Below, piece after piece: positions 45,809 to 56,534 of a stretch of 64,000 nt of DNA. Source of the DNA: Leptodactylus fallax (taxonomy: Eukaryota > Chordata > Amphibia > Anura > Leptodactylidae); contig CAMRHE010000018.1 of assembly GCA_947044405.1 (NCBI GenBank), positions 806,001-870,000 on the forward strand. Reading direction: 5' to 3'. Numbering within the stretch: position 1 is the first letter of the stretch; the number at the start of each line of letters is the position of its first letter. The notes below the pieces were generated by a model, which worked only from the letters and a program-made list of their open reading frames with translations, had not been told where the DNA came from and searched no databases. The translations under genes and the position numbers were made by a program.

Positions 45809-46966
45809 GCAGGAGATGAGTACTGCCTCCCTAAACACCCGACAGAATACAAACATTGTCCATAATTAACACAATGCAACGTGATGCCCCCCTATCTTAT
45901 GTTGCTGTCATAGGTATAGATCCCAGCCGGACATGATACAAAACTAACACAGGATGGTAAACAAGATAAGAAAGGGAACAAGGTCAGAAGAATGACAAAA
46001 ATTGTAATTAATAGGACATTAACGAGGGGTACAATTAGCCCGAGACAAAAAATCGAGACAGGGACTCTTAAGTTGAGATGGTGCTCTTTTACTGATACTG
46101 GATTTGACAATAGATTATCAACTCTATTTAACCATGTTTGGGTTAATGTGATTTTCTGTTATTAACCACTGGTTGCTATATTATTTTTCCAATATTTGGA
46201 GATCGAGCCTCTGAATTATTTTTGTAGACCATATATCACAGCTTTCGTAATTGGGGAAATTCGTTAATCTTGGATCTTAGTGACGCTTTGCGTTCCATGG
46301 TATATTTAGCTGTTGGCTCCCCTATGTAGACTGTTGTTCTGGAGTTATTTTGTCCCCTATTTTACAGTTACAGGCTCGGTTTTTTTTGGGAGCTCTTTTG
46401 AATACTGCGTTGGGATCATGAGTATATTTATTATTAACCCATTATGTTTGGCTAATCCAAGTTAACATTGAGTCCCTGTCTCGATTTTTTTTGTCTCTTG
46501 ATAATTGTACTCCTCGTTAATGTTCTATTAATCACAATTTGTCATTGTTCCCTTGCTTATCTTGTTTACCATCCTGTGTTAGTTCTGTATCATGTCTCGT
46601 TGGGAACAATACCTGTGATAGGCATCCCCCTGCCTTATGCTGCATTGTGTTAATTGTGGACAATGTTTATATTCCATCGAGGGGCGGATGTTTAGGGAGG
46701 CAGGACTCATCTCCTGCTCAGTGATTGGTCTTCTTCACGCATGTGCTAATTGAACCGCACCCAGCCGTTGTCCGGTCTTCTTATATCAGCTGTTGTTAGC
46801 TATTGGCCAGCATCGGATTGTGGGGGCGTGGTCTGTGTGTTAAAATTCCCGGCGCCCGCTCCTCCGTGAGGCCACACATCAGTGCCGATGGGAGAGCGGG
46901 GGCTTATATTTGAACACACTTATATGGAAAGACCATTACTTTAAACCACTGGCAGTCCTCTTTAGA

Positions 46967-47023
46967 TACACCTTTGATGAAGCACCTGCAAGCTCTGCCC
47001 GACGTAGAAATGCGTTAGGTGTG
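46967..47023 (+). ncRNA. Degenerate hammerhead ribozyme in PLE pLTR
   Basis: Stem I is perfect: TACACCT (46967-46973) against AGGTGTG (47017-47023), counting one G-U. TTGATGA stands where CTGATGA is expected, a change in a core cytosine. GAAA is at 47007-47010 and the triplet GTT ends at 47016. The stem II segment 46981-47006 pairs poorly. It is probably inactive but homologous by position to the 24 kb PLE ribozymes. Confidence 0.6.
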
Positions 47024-47340
47024 CAGTAGGAGCAGGCATGTAAATACAGATCCTGCTCTATAAAAGGTTGCTACCTTATCTGAGATGAGGTTTGCATGGG
47101 GCAATGGATAGCACCTTTTTTCCATATGACTGTGTGGCAAAGCACAGTCCTGTCATTAGACTGATGTTTGGGTCAGATACAAGGAGTGAGGAAAAAGTCG
47201 TTTGGTGAAGGACAATTTTGGATCTTTTACAAAAGGGTTCACCACCACCCAGATGGGTTGGTAGATGGGAGATATATATGTGCGCACTATTCCTAATCTA
47301 AGGATTAAGTCTCTTACCCATTTACTATTGGTTGTTATTA

Positions 47341-47552
47341 GAGATGAGCGAATTGATTCTGCAGAAGTGGAATTCGACCCGAATTTCAGGAAATCTTTGA
47401 TTCTCCACGATTCCGGATTTCCTAATGCTTTGTGGTAACGAATATTTAGTAATGGCTTTTGTGACATCAGACGGTCACAAGATATTCTCTAGTGATGTGT
47501 CTTTGCTTGTTAGCAGATCCTTCCACATGAATAAAAGTTGTCCGTGCTGAAG

Positions 47553-47603
<51 letters not shown>

Positions 47604-47774
47604 CATGACCGCGGCATCCAAGGGCTTCCGCAATTTTGCCGCCCACCCCGGCTCTCTGAAGACCGGAAATAGCTGTTTATTCGCCGCGAAGTAATTCGGA
47701 TTGAAGCAAATTTTTTTGGAACTTCGAATCGAACTGCCGAATAGAACTTTTGAGAAATTCGCTCATCTCTAGTT
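47341..47774. repeat. MITE with GAGATGAGCGAA tips, hAT-like
   Basis: The ends are GAGATGAGCGAATT and AATTCGCTCATCTC. The flanks TGTTATTA and AGTTATTA agree at seven of eight positions, consistent with an 8-bp hAT-type duplication. Inner GAATTCGACC/TTCGAATCGAA blocks add symmetry. A (GA)n run lies inside. It is inserted in the PLE pLTR, so it is younger than that PLE. Confidence 0.78.
47559..47598. repeat. (GA)n microsatellite
   Basis: Nineteen or so GA units with one GAAA interruption, inside the MITE. Confidence 0.93.
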
Positions 47775-48079
47775 ATTATACTGGGTGGTAGGTGATATTG
47801 ACTTCACCAAAATTTGGTTCAACAAACGCCATCTGAGAAAAAATATTTTAAATATCTGGTGTGTGAATTTGGTAATTCTGTTTTTTTTTTCCCCTCCTAA
47901 GTTTTTATATTGGCTTTCTTGAGCTACTATTTTTTGTGTTTGTCAATAGGAAAATCTTTTTAAAATGAAATAATAAAGACTTATTCTTTTAATACGTCCA
48001 GTTTTGGGGTGTTACTCACCTGTAATTCCTGTTGCTCATATTCTAAGGCACGTAAAACATTATACGTACTGATTTATTT

Positions 48080-48412
48080 TTTTCTTATAGTGTTGGAAGG
48101 AAAAACCATCAGATCCCAGGATCTTCCCATTTTTAAGGGCATTGATAGCTATATCCAGTTCCTCTTTAGTTATGCGTCTATTCAGAGTGGGAGGTCTGAG
48201 AGGGGGAGATGGAAGGAAGGCCAAGGGAGTGGAGAAAGGAAGCAATCTCCAGGGAACGAGCTGTGGCAGGAGCAGAGTAGAGTTTATTGAAAAATCGCTG
48301 GAAAATACACAAGGCATAGTAAATGACATCAATCTGAGAGAGGCGATAACCGAAGTAAGGCAAGCTGGTCAGATACTCATCGTGAAGGATCTGCGGTTTC
48401 TAAAAGGGATTT
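48080..48412 (-). pseudogene. Tx1/L1-like LINE RT N-terminal fragment
   Basis: The minus strand encodes FFNKLYSAPATARSLEI, then after a frameshift TLNRRITKEELDIAINALKN and GKILGSDGFSFQHYKK. This is the start of an L1/Tx1 RT domain (KNGKSPGSDGF-type block). It stops at about 48080, where PLE sequence begins, and probably belongs to the same LINE copy as 44350-45808. The catalytic core in between is lost. Confidence 0.78.
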
Positions 48413-48529
48413 AAAACATGAAAATATGATATTGTGGGGGTCTGTGCCTAGTGAAAACCCACTGATTATTAGATAAAAAGCACCGATGGTACTCTGTACT
48501 CTCTAAGGGGCCATTCAAAAGTGAAATCT

Positions 48530-48700
48530 GGAACTGATTTGAGGCAGATTCCACCTCAAAATCAGCTCCAAATTCTTGCTGGAATCTACCTCCCATTGTG
48601 TGTGAGTGGAAGTAATGCATGCTTCTTTTTTCAAGACCTTGTAAAGAGAACCCACAGTGCAAGGCATAGTTTGATTACCCCCATTGTTTCTCAGACTAGT
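48530..48700. repeat. Short MITE-like repeat fragment
   Basis: GAGGCAGATTCCACCTC and CAGCTCCAAATTCTTGCTGG patterns resemble a frog MITE with GGCCCCATTCA-type tips (48508 onward). The right end is unclear. Confidence 0.4.
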
Positions 48701-48830
48701 CAGTGAGCAGCGGTCCCTGGAAACACAGGACCTGGAAGAGGTGAGTAAACTTTTTTTTATATATTCCCTCTAATTGCAGCTTAAATCTTTAACCCCTAAG
48801 GGTTTTTAGTTCTGCAAAATTAGTAAAGCA

Positions 48831-49183
48831 TAAGGCCGGAGACCCATCTTGCAAAAACTCCATGGCAAAAAACGCCACGTTTTACATTACCTCAAAAATG
48901 GATGGGATTCTGATAATTCCATCCACACATTGCAGAAAAAAATCTGCAGCGAAAATGCTGCAATTTCAAAAACACAAGCATTTTTGCAAATTGTACCTTG
49001 TCAATTATACCTATGGAAACGGTAGCATTTTCCATATAGGTATAATAGGGACAGAAAATCTGCAGAGGAAAATTCTGCGAACTTTCTGTGAAAAGCATTG
49101 TGGAAAAAACCACAATGTGTTTCTGCTGAGGTCTTTTCAGCAGCACTTTTTGGCTGCGGTTCACTACATGGGGCCTTAGCCTA
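48831..49183. repeat. MITE family C, full copy
   Basis: The ends are ATAAGGCCGGAGACCCATC and TACATGGGGCCTTAGCC. The centre is a palindrome, CAATTATACCTATGGAAACG against TTTTCCATATAGGTATAATA. It matches the 53.5 kb copy block for block. Confidence 0.78.
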
Positions 49184-49299
49184 AAAAACAGTATAAAATG
49201 GTTATTGCTGTTATCGTACTAACCATAGAATAAAGATAACATGTTACTTATGCTGTATTGTGAACAACAAAAGATTTAAAAGGTAGAAGACAATGGCAG

Positions 49300-50430
49300 A
49301 ATGTATGTTTTTGTTTTTTTTTTAATCCGCTAAAAAATAATTAATAAAAATTTAGTCAATAAGTTGGTGTTATTACAAAATGCATCTTATCCCACAAAAA
49401 ACAAGCCCTCATATGGCTACATCACCAGAAAAATAAAAAAAACATACCTTGTACAATGTGAAGACAAAAGTCCCAAAAATCGCCAAATCTCTAGGACAAA
49501 ACTAGCTGCGGCAGGAAGAGAATGTATAAGCTGTGCAAGCGCACTTTTTTGTACCCAGGATAACCCACTTAAAAGTTTTTGGAGTGCGTGTCTCTGTTGA
49601 CACAAACTAGGCAAAAGATATTGGGCCCTGAAATTGCATATTTCTTTAAAAATTTAAATTTTCACTGCATACTTTAATTTTTGCAAAACACTCTTGGGCT
49701 CAAAATATTAATAATACCCCTTGATAAATTCCATGAGGGGTGTAGTTTCCAAAATGGGTCACTATTTGAGGGTTTCCATTGTATTGGTACTTTAGGTGCT
49801 CTGCAAATGCGATATATAAACTATTCCAGCAAAATCTGCCCTCCAAAAGCCAAATACTGTAGTGTTCTTTCCATTCTGAGCCTTCTTCATGTACCCTAAC
49901 AGCAGGGTATCACATATGGGTTATTGACGTGTTTGACAAATTGTGTCATGAACCTGTGGGGTGCTTTATCTCCTTTAACTGCTTGTGGAAATGAAAAATT
50001 GGGGATAAAGCGACATTTTAGTCATTTTTCATTGTTAGACTTGTAAGCCTTCTAACGTCCAAAATAAATTAAAGGATGATTACAATATGATGCTAATATA
50101 AAGCAGAGATATGGAAGACAGTATTTATTAATGTATTTGGATGGTATGGGTATCTGAAAAGCAGAGCATTTTATATTTTGAAAATTGCGAATTTTGCTAA
50201 ATTTTCATCACCTTTCCTATTCCTTTTTTTTTTAATAAATGCAAAAAAAAAAAATCAATGTTTACCACTGACATGAAGTACAATGTGTCATTTAAAACAC
50301 AGTCTCAAAATCACTTGGGTAAGTTAATGTGTCTTATAGTTATTGCCATAAAAAGTGACACATGTCCATTTTGAAAAACGGGACCTGGTCCTTAAGGTGG
50401 CTTTTGGCCGTGTCCTTAATAAGGAGTTAA
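49300..50430. repeat. Dispersed frog-type repeat, about 1.1 kb
   Basis: It contains AAGCCCTCATATGGCTACAT, CCATGAGGGGTGTAGTTTCC, AAAATGGGTCACT, AACAGCAGGGTATCACATAT and GGACCTGGTCCTTAAGG. The first of these recurs at 58378-58398. The small open frames are not genes. The superfamily is unknown to me. Confidence 0.6.
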
Positions 50431-51990
50431 AAGGAGTTGGACAAGCCCTTTCTAAACTGGAGCTCTTTGATTTTACCAACAAGTATTACCAAGCTGATGT
50501 CCAATGTTTCTATGTATTTTTACAAGCTCAAAATAAAGACAAGTAATATGTGATTATGAAACATCTGTAAACTTGGCAGTCAAAGTTGGTGATGTGAAGG
50601 TAAATTTAGATCACTAAAGACAGTTTTTGAAGGCATTAATAATAATCATTTAATTTGTAGTATGGGGCCCTGGGTTTATGATGTAGTTCCCTTAATAACA
50701 ACTACAAACAAGTATACCATTAAAGCTAAAGTGGTACTCGACACTGATGTGAGGGATTACTCAAATCAGTATAGTAAAGCTCATTATTAACATTAATCAG
50801 AACATTTTGAAGAATACCCATCTGTATGATGATTTAATAAGGTAACTGCGTTGTCAGCTAATGTATGCATTGATTAATTGATTTTATTCTAGATTTTGCA
50901 AATTAATATACTGTTTTAGATTGAGAAACGTATTGGAAAAACTGTCAAGTTGGCTGATAGTATAGATAACATTGTCCAGCCAGCACTATAACCCCGTCTT
51001 ACTGGAATAATAACATTTTCATTGACAGGGTTGCAGATTCTGTAGCTAACAATCCTACTGCATTATTGTAGGTCACAATCTGCTTAGCACACAGCTTCAG
51101 ACCTAATAAACAGGGAACATTATCTTTGGAGAGCTTGTCAATAATGCTTGCTAATCTAATAAACTGGAATTGCCCTGATTGCTGGAAGCCTATTTGTGCT
51201 TATACCATTGTAGGGGTTGAACTTATGTTTCTCTTGTATAAAACATTTGCAATTATTAGTACTGATACATTAAACCTTTAGCTAAAGTCTGAGGACAATT
51301 CTTCATCTGAAAGCCTCAAGGAACTTTCATTTCCTTAACTTGCAAAAACAACGGGAAGCAAAACAATGTGCTGATTATCACAGCTCGAACTCCCATTGTG
51401 ATACTTACAAGTAGTGAACATTTGTCACCAGACATTTTCCTTATCCTTAAACAACAAAGCTTGATGTAAATCTGACAAAGGTTTTATTGATTCTCCCTAT
51501 ATTCCCTAGAGTCATCAATACAGGGAAAATGTAATATATAATGTGATGACCAAAGTATGTAATGTGGTTACTAACAAGTTTGGTTGGAATTTACAGCCCT
51601 TTGGTATTGGAGTGATTCTCCATTAAAGGATGGTGTAAGAACTGTAGAGCTTTTAAAAAAGGCAACAAGCTTGTTGGTTACAGAAGTGCCAAATGAGGCA
51701 ACTAACATGGTAATTTTGGAACAATCTTACAACAGGCAGCAGCCACTTACGACATTTGCCTGAGGTTTTGGACACTGTATTGACACATGCAACACAGTTC
51801 TGTTGTTTGCTTCTTCAGCATCATCTCAGTCCATACCCATCTATGTCACAGAAGCTCAGCATTATCTTCATATCTTTGCCTTTATAGCGAATAGACTAGT
51901 CTCCTTCATCTGGGACTAGGAATAGGTGGACCAATTCATTTAGAACCCAGTTTGACCTGATATTTCCAAAAATTTCAGATTTGCCCAAAC
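50431..51990. other. Unique stretch, possible conserved non-coding DNA at 50.9-51.5 kb
   Basis: No transposon signature is visible. Base composition is balanced between about 50870 and 51500, with few homopolymers and several ATTA-type motifs. This resembles the texture of vertebrate conserved non-coding elements. It is inference only; there is no open frame. Confidence 0.35.
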
Positions 51991-52009
51991 ACCAAACTTT
52001 TGGAGTTTG

Positions 52010-52400
52010 TCACCCGTCACAGCCCAGAGTATAATAAGTGAAGGCCCAGGGGAGGTGAGGAAAAAATAACAAACACTTATACTCACCTTGCCTCACCTCT
52101 CCTGGGTGTCTGGTGGCCATCGCCATCCTCTTCAGGCCTTGACATCACATGCCCCAGCCTCAGGCGCTGTGATTAGGTCTCAGTGGTCACATGTGGCACG
52201 TCAACGTCTCAAAGCAGGGTCAAGGCACTGTGACATTGATGCACCCCACATGAGGCTGAGGCCAAATCACAGACATCAGCGATGATGCAAGGGGAACATG
52301 AGGTCAGCTGAAGAGGACACAGGGAGACCATCGAATACCTTAAGGTATGATAAGTTTTTGTTATTTTACCTCACTTTCCCTGGGTTTCCACTTATACTCT
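52010..52400. repeat. Dispersed repeat, copy 1 (AGAGTATAATAAGTG tips)
   Basis: The left end is CCCAGAGTATAATAAGTG and the right end CCACTTATACTCTGGGA, forming inverted repeats. The interior has GAGGTGAG, GACATCACATGCCCC and GTGATTAGGTCTCAGTGG. A second copy lies at 60540-60850. Confidence 0.7.
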
Positions 52401-52662
52401 GGGATCTGAAAATAATGTACTAACCAGTGCAAAAACATTGTGCATCTTTAGTAGTACCTCAGATCCTGCAGGGGGCATATCTTGACTTGAGTACCTATAT
52501 CTCTATATCTACTAGTTAAGATGTCTCACACACAGACTCACACACAAACACACAATATTGTGGCCTAATGTCTGTCAAATATGTACATTTCAAGCATGCA
52601 ATTTGCATAACTGTTACATTACAATAACATTAGTTTGCAATGCAATAACACACGCATTTAGT

Positions 52663-53067
52663 TAAAGAGAACCTTTCACCAAGTCTAGCTCTTTGCATCA
52701 TTTAATAGGTGCTGCTCCACTGACTCCAGCAGAGTTGTGCTGTTAGTTTTGGTACTAGATATGCTATTTAGCCTCTGTACTGTCAGGTGGGTGGTGTTCG
52801 GTAGGAGCAGGCAAGGGGTGTGATTGTGAGCTCTGACATTGTCCTTCTCTAATTGGAACTCTGAATCATAAAACATTTTTGCTCCTTCCTGACATTGCCC
52901 ACCTGACAGTACAGAGCCAAAGTAGCATATAAGGCACCAAAACTAATTGCACTGACTGCTCAGCAACAGTGAGAGCTAGAGGAAAAATTTCAACTGCTCC
53001 AGAGTTTGTGGAGTGGTGCCTATGAATACATGCTAAAAACTGGAGTTGGTTGAGGTGTCCTCTTTAA
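52663..53067. repeat. Palindromic MITE (AAAGAGAACCTTTCACC)
   Basis: The left tip AAAGAGAACCTTTCACCAAG and right tip TTGAGGTGTCCTCTTTAAG are imperfect inverted repeats. Inner arms are CCTCTGTACTGTCAGGTGGG and CCCACCTGACAGTACAGAG. Non-coding. Confidence 0.78.
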
Positions 53068-53454
53068 GTGGCAATTATATAGTAGTCCTAACTATAAGGC
53101 ATAATACTAGCTAGCTAGCTAGCAAAAAGCAGTATGCAGCACATATAAAATGGAAAAAATTATATGATATAACATGTATAAGATGATACACAACAGCAAC
53201 TAAGTGGTATTTGCACTGCAAAAGGGTCAAAAGTAACCCTTAGCTGAAATAGAGCAATTCAAGTGCCAAATATTGTGGTCCATATCAGGCTGATTTTCTT
53301 ATTTTGTAAGCCCCATTTTCAACCCTCTTACAATTATGACATCGTAAGAGCTATGGCTCTATGCTCTTATTTATGCATGAGATCATGAGCAGGGAACCCC
53401 ATTATGATGTTCATTTGTCCCCATTACTATGGTAGTTGGCCTGACAGAATAACA

Positions 53455-53705
53455 TTTTGAGGCCGATTCTAGCGAATCCCATCCATACATTACAGAAAAA
53501 TGTGCGCAGCGATTTTGGAAATCGCAGCATGTCAATTATACCTACGGAAACAACGGTGGTTTCCCTATAGGTATAATGGAAGCATAAAGTCTGCAGAGGA
53601 AACCTCTATGGACTTTCTGTAAAAAGCGCTGTGGGAAAAACCGCAATGCGTTTTTTCCACAGTGCCTTTTAGCTGCGGCCCGCTATGTGGGACCTTAGCC
53701 TTAAA
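53455..53705. repeat. MITE family C, copy
   Basis: It has the palindromic core TATACCTACGGAAACAACGG / TTTCCCTATAGGTATAATGG and the right tip CCCGCTATGTGGGACCTTAG. The left tip is truncated at GAGGCCGATTCTAGCG. Confidence 0.75.
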
Positions 53706-54155
53706 GTGGAACTCCAGTACCCTCTTTCACCATCTCAAGTATACAGTATGTGCAGTAATGAAATTATCTTTTTTTTCATTATGTCCCTCAAGATTTTTCC
53801 TCTTGATAAATTTACTCATTTACTAGTCTGTTTTGTAAGCACATAAAACTGAGCTGCAATAGTTTTTATTACATTTCGGATCAGCAGTAACCTCTTTAAG
53901 TTTACCTAGGGCTAAATATGACCCAGCAAAACATTTTACCTCACACATAAGTGAACACTTGCTCTACAAATAAGAACAAGGCTGTTGTTGTTTTTTAACC
54001 CTAAAACATAATTTTTTTTTCTCATATATACAGTAGTGACAAGTTAAACTAGGTTCTGATTTAACAAAGGAATCCAGCCAAAATGCAGGACATTTTGCAA
54101 ACACTTTTTTGCAGCTGACTGTGGGACTACTGGTATATAATGGAGCTGAAGAGTA

Positions 54156-54352
54156 ACGTTGCCCATACACATGAGACTTTAGACTGCTGAAGTGTCAGAT
54201 TTTGAAAATCCGACAGATGATCATTAATAAAAAAAACCCACTAATGACCATCCCAAATAACCGACCCTCAACTAAAGTTGGTCACAACCAAAATCGGTTG
54301 CATTGGATTTTTTTCAGCTGTCTGTCATCTGTTATTGTTTGTGTATGGGCAA
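54156..54352. repeat. Short MITE with GCCCATACAC tips
   Basis: TTGCCCATACACATGAGA and GTTTGTGTATGGGCAAGAA are inverted; inner GACAGATGATCATTA faces ATCTGTTATTG. A tip-like remnant also occurs near 59925. Confidence 0.65.
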
Positions 54353-54552
54353 GAATGTCATACCTTTGAGTGATTTGTGTATTGTGGACCTGTCTTTGTG
54401 AACTCTGTGGGTTGCCATTTGTCCCTCGTGGGGTGTTCAGATTGTTCATGAAACTAATGATCGTTGTTGCTTTTTTGTGTTTTTTTAAAGTTAAAAGATT
54501 ATCCAAAAGTTGTTTAACTTTACTATACTAATTGAATATATCAATTTCTGAC

Positions 54553-54769
54553 TCTAGGTTCACATCTGTGCTTGGGTTCTGTTCTTTGGGTCCACTTGGG
54601 GACCCGTAAAACGGAAACCCAATCCGCTTAAAAAGCGGTTACATGTGGAAACCTGCAAAGCCCATAGACTATAATGGGGTCTGCCAGGTTTCCGCCCAAA
54701 AAATGTAGAGAAAAAAAGTACTACTTGAATTGCTGAGTGCTCACCGAGCGCAGATGTAAACCTAGCCTT
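54553..54769. repeat. MITE family A, best-preserved copy
   Basis: CTAGGTTCACATCTGTGC at the left and GCGCAGATGTAAACCTAGCC at the right form the tips. AACCCAATCCGCTTAAAAAGC and AACCTGCAAAGCCCATAGAC are shared with the 3.3 kb copy. Confidence 0.75.
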
Positions 54770-55044
54770 ATCTGTATTGTCGGCTTACGTCTGAGCCTCC
54801 ATTGCATGTTGTATTAAAAATAGTGTACTTCCAAGTTATGCATAAATAATCTTTTAATTTAGTAAAATGGCAAATACTGGAATGGAATGGCAATAGACAC
54901 CATTATATTAAAGTCTTACTTTTGTTCTCCATTGTTGTCTCTATTGTCAAACATTGTTTCATGTCTATTATTTCCATTGCTTTACTCAAATAACATAGCT
55001 AAAGAATGTAACCAGAATACTGATGTGATCATATGTTTACAAGA

Positions 55045-55185
55045 GCAGCACAATGGCTACTTGGCTACTACTGTTGTTTTGCAGTGCTGGAGTTCTCCCT
55101 GTGTCTCCTGGTACTCCAGTTTTCTCCCACACTCCAAAAACATTCTGATCGGGAAGTTAGATTGTAAAGTACGAAAACTAAATAA
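55045..55185 (+). repeat. tRNA-derived SINE-like copy
   Basis: CAATGGCTACTTGGCTACTA, TTGCAGTGCTGGAGTTC, TTTTCTCCCACACTCCAAAA and CATTCTGATCGGGAAG follow the same order as the copy at 13556-13722. The B-box-like block is partly deleted. No target duplication was found. Confidence 0.55.
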
Positions 55186-55199
55186 TGGATATTAAAAGA

Positions 55200-56445
55200 A
55201 ACACGTCACTATTTTTATTATATACTGTAAAATATAAAACCAGTTGTAACAGTTATTAAAAAATTTTATTTTTACATTTTTTCAACAATTGCAGTTTGGT
55301 GCATATCCAGAGTACTTTTCAGCTGCTTAATCTGACATTTTTAAGGCAACAGAGTACTGTTTTTTTTATCAATGACTGCAAAAAAGGAGCAACAAATAGA
55401 ATAAAATATTTATTTCTAGAATGTAGTACAATTACTAATGAATTATATAATCTGTATTTTATAAATTAGTATTTTGAGCATTAAAAATTTGAACATGCCA
55501 TATTTGTTCATTGTTTTAGAGACTTTATGACTTGTATTTGAAGGGTTATTGCTTTGCAAGAAAGCAACAATACAAAAAATTTCCAATTCTGTATCAGTGA
55601 CACAGCTTACGTGTCAATAGCCAAAATATGTCCAGCATTTCCCCAACAGTGAATGGTGGGCCAGGTACTAGGGTTTGCCCCAGATAGCTATGGTGGAAAG
55701 GGTCAGAGGACTGAGGAAGGGGTAAAGAGTAACTACTCCTGACTGTGTGTGTAAAGTGGAATGCATGTGGAACCTGCTGCTGTAATTGCATTGTGTCTCC
55801 ATGTTGCTTTGTAACTGGCTGAACCATGCTAAGTAAACAGTGCAGTGGGCATCACCTGTTTTCACTGGCAACCTTGCCCCTGTAACTTGAATTGCACAAA
55901 ACATGGGCACACCATCGCACAGGAAACATCCAACAGGGAGTTCCCCAAAGAGATCCTTTAACATCATCTTACTGCAACCACTTTATCACTGTGCCTATAA
56001 GAGGATATTTAGTCACAGTGCCTTGGACAGTGTAGTCGCCATTTTGGGTCTACTCATAGCTGCACCATCACCATCCTGCTGATCCTGCGATGTTGTATTG
56101 TAATTGTAAATGTTGTGCATTATTACTTTTTTTTTTTTTACATTTTTGCTTTAGTGTTTAACATGTGTTATTATTTACACATTTTAATATTCTTGAATTA
56201 TTTTAAAAAAATTTTTAATTACCATTTTTGTGTGATGGTGTCTGTGTGGCCTTGTCAGCCTTTGTTTGATTTAGTTTAACAATAGTATCTAAGATACAGA
56301 GAGGAGAATAATAAGTTTGAAAGATATGCAGTGACATTCTTTGCATTTGCTCCTGTTCCTGCTCCTCTGTATTATCTGCTCCTGGTTCCCCTCCTCCAAT
56401 TCTTAATATTGTTAATATGTCTAAAACTAAAATTATGTGCATAAA
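55200..56445. other. AT-rich stretch, nothing supported
   Basis: Minus-strand frames at 55594-55967 and 56215-56442 lack motifs. A poly-T tract is at 56126-56140. Confidence 0.4.
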
Positions 56446-56448
56446 TGA

Positions 56449-56474
56449 CGTGTGTGTGTGTGTGTGTGTGTGTA
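56449..56474. repeat. (TG)n microsatellite
   Basis: About twelve TG units. Confidence 0.9.
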
Positions 56475-56534
56475 GATAGATATATAGTTTTATCCATGCT
56501 CGTATTCATGTGTGCATGTATTCTACCTTACATA

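Larger units (their letters stand above)
45806..48075 (+). mobile_element. PLE pLTR cluster with inverted arm, second subfamily
   Basis: An inverted arm (about 45806-46082) and a direct arm (about 46464-46739) share GAGTCCCTGTCTCGATTTTT, GTTTACCATCCTGTGTTAGT and CATTGTGTTAATTATGGACA-like blocks in opposite orientation. The direct arm continues into CCTCCGTGAGGCC and ATCAGTGCCGATGGGAGAGC (46850-46900), homologous to the start of the 24 kb PLE pLTR. It then runs through a hammerhead-like motif at 46967 to AATAAAGACTTATTC near 47972. No RT coding remains. The inverted-plus-direct arrangement is typical of PLE insertions. Confidence 0.7.
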
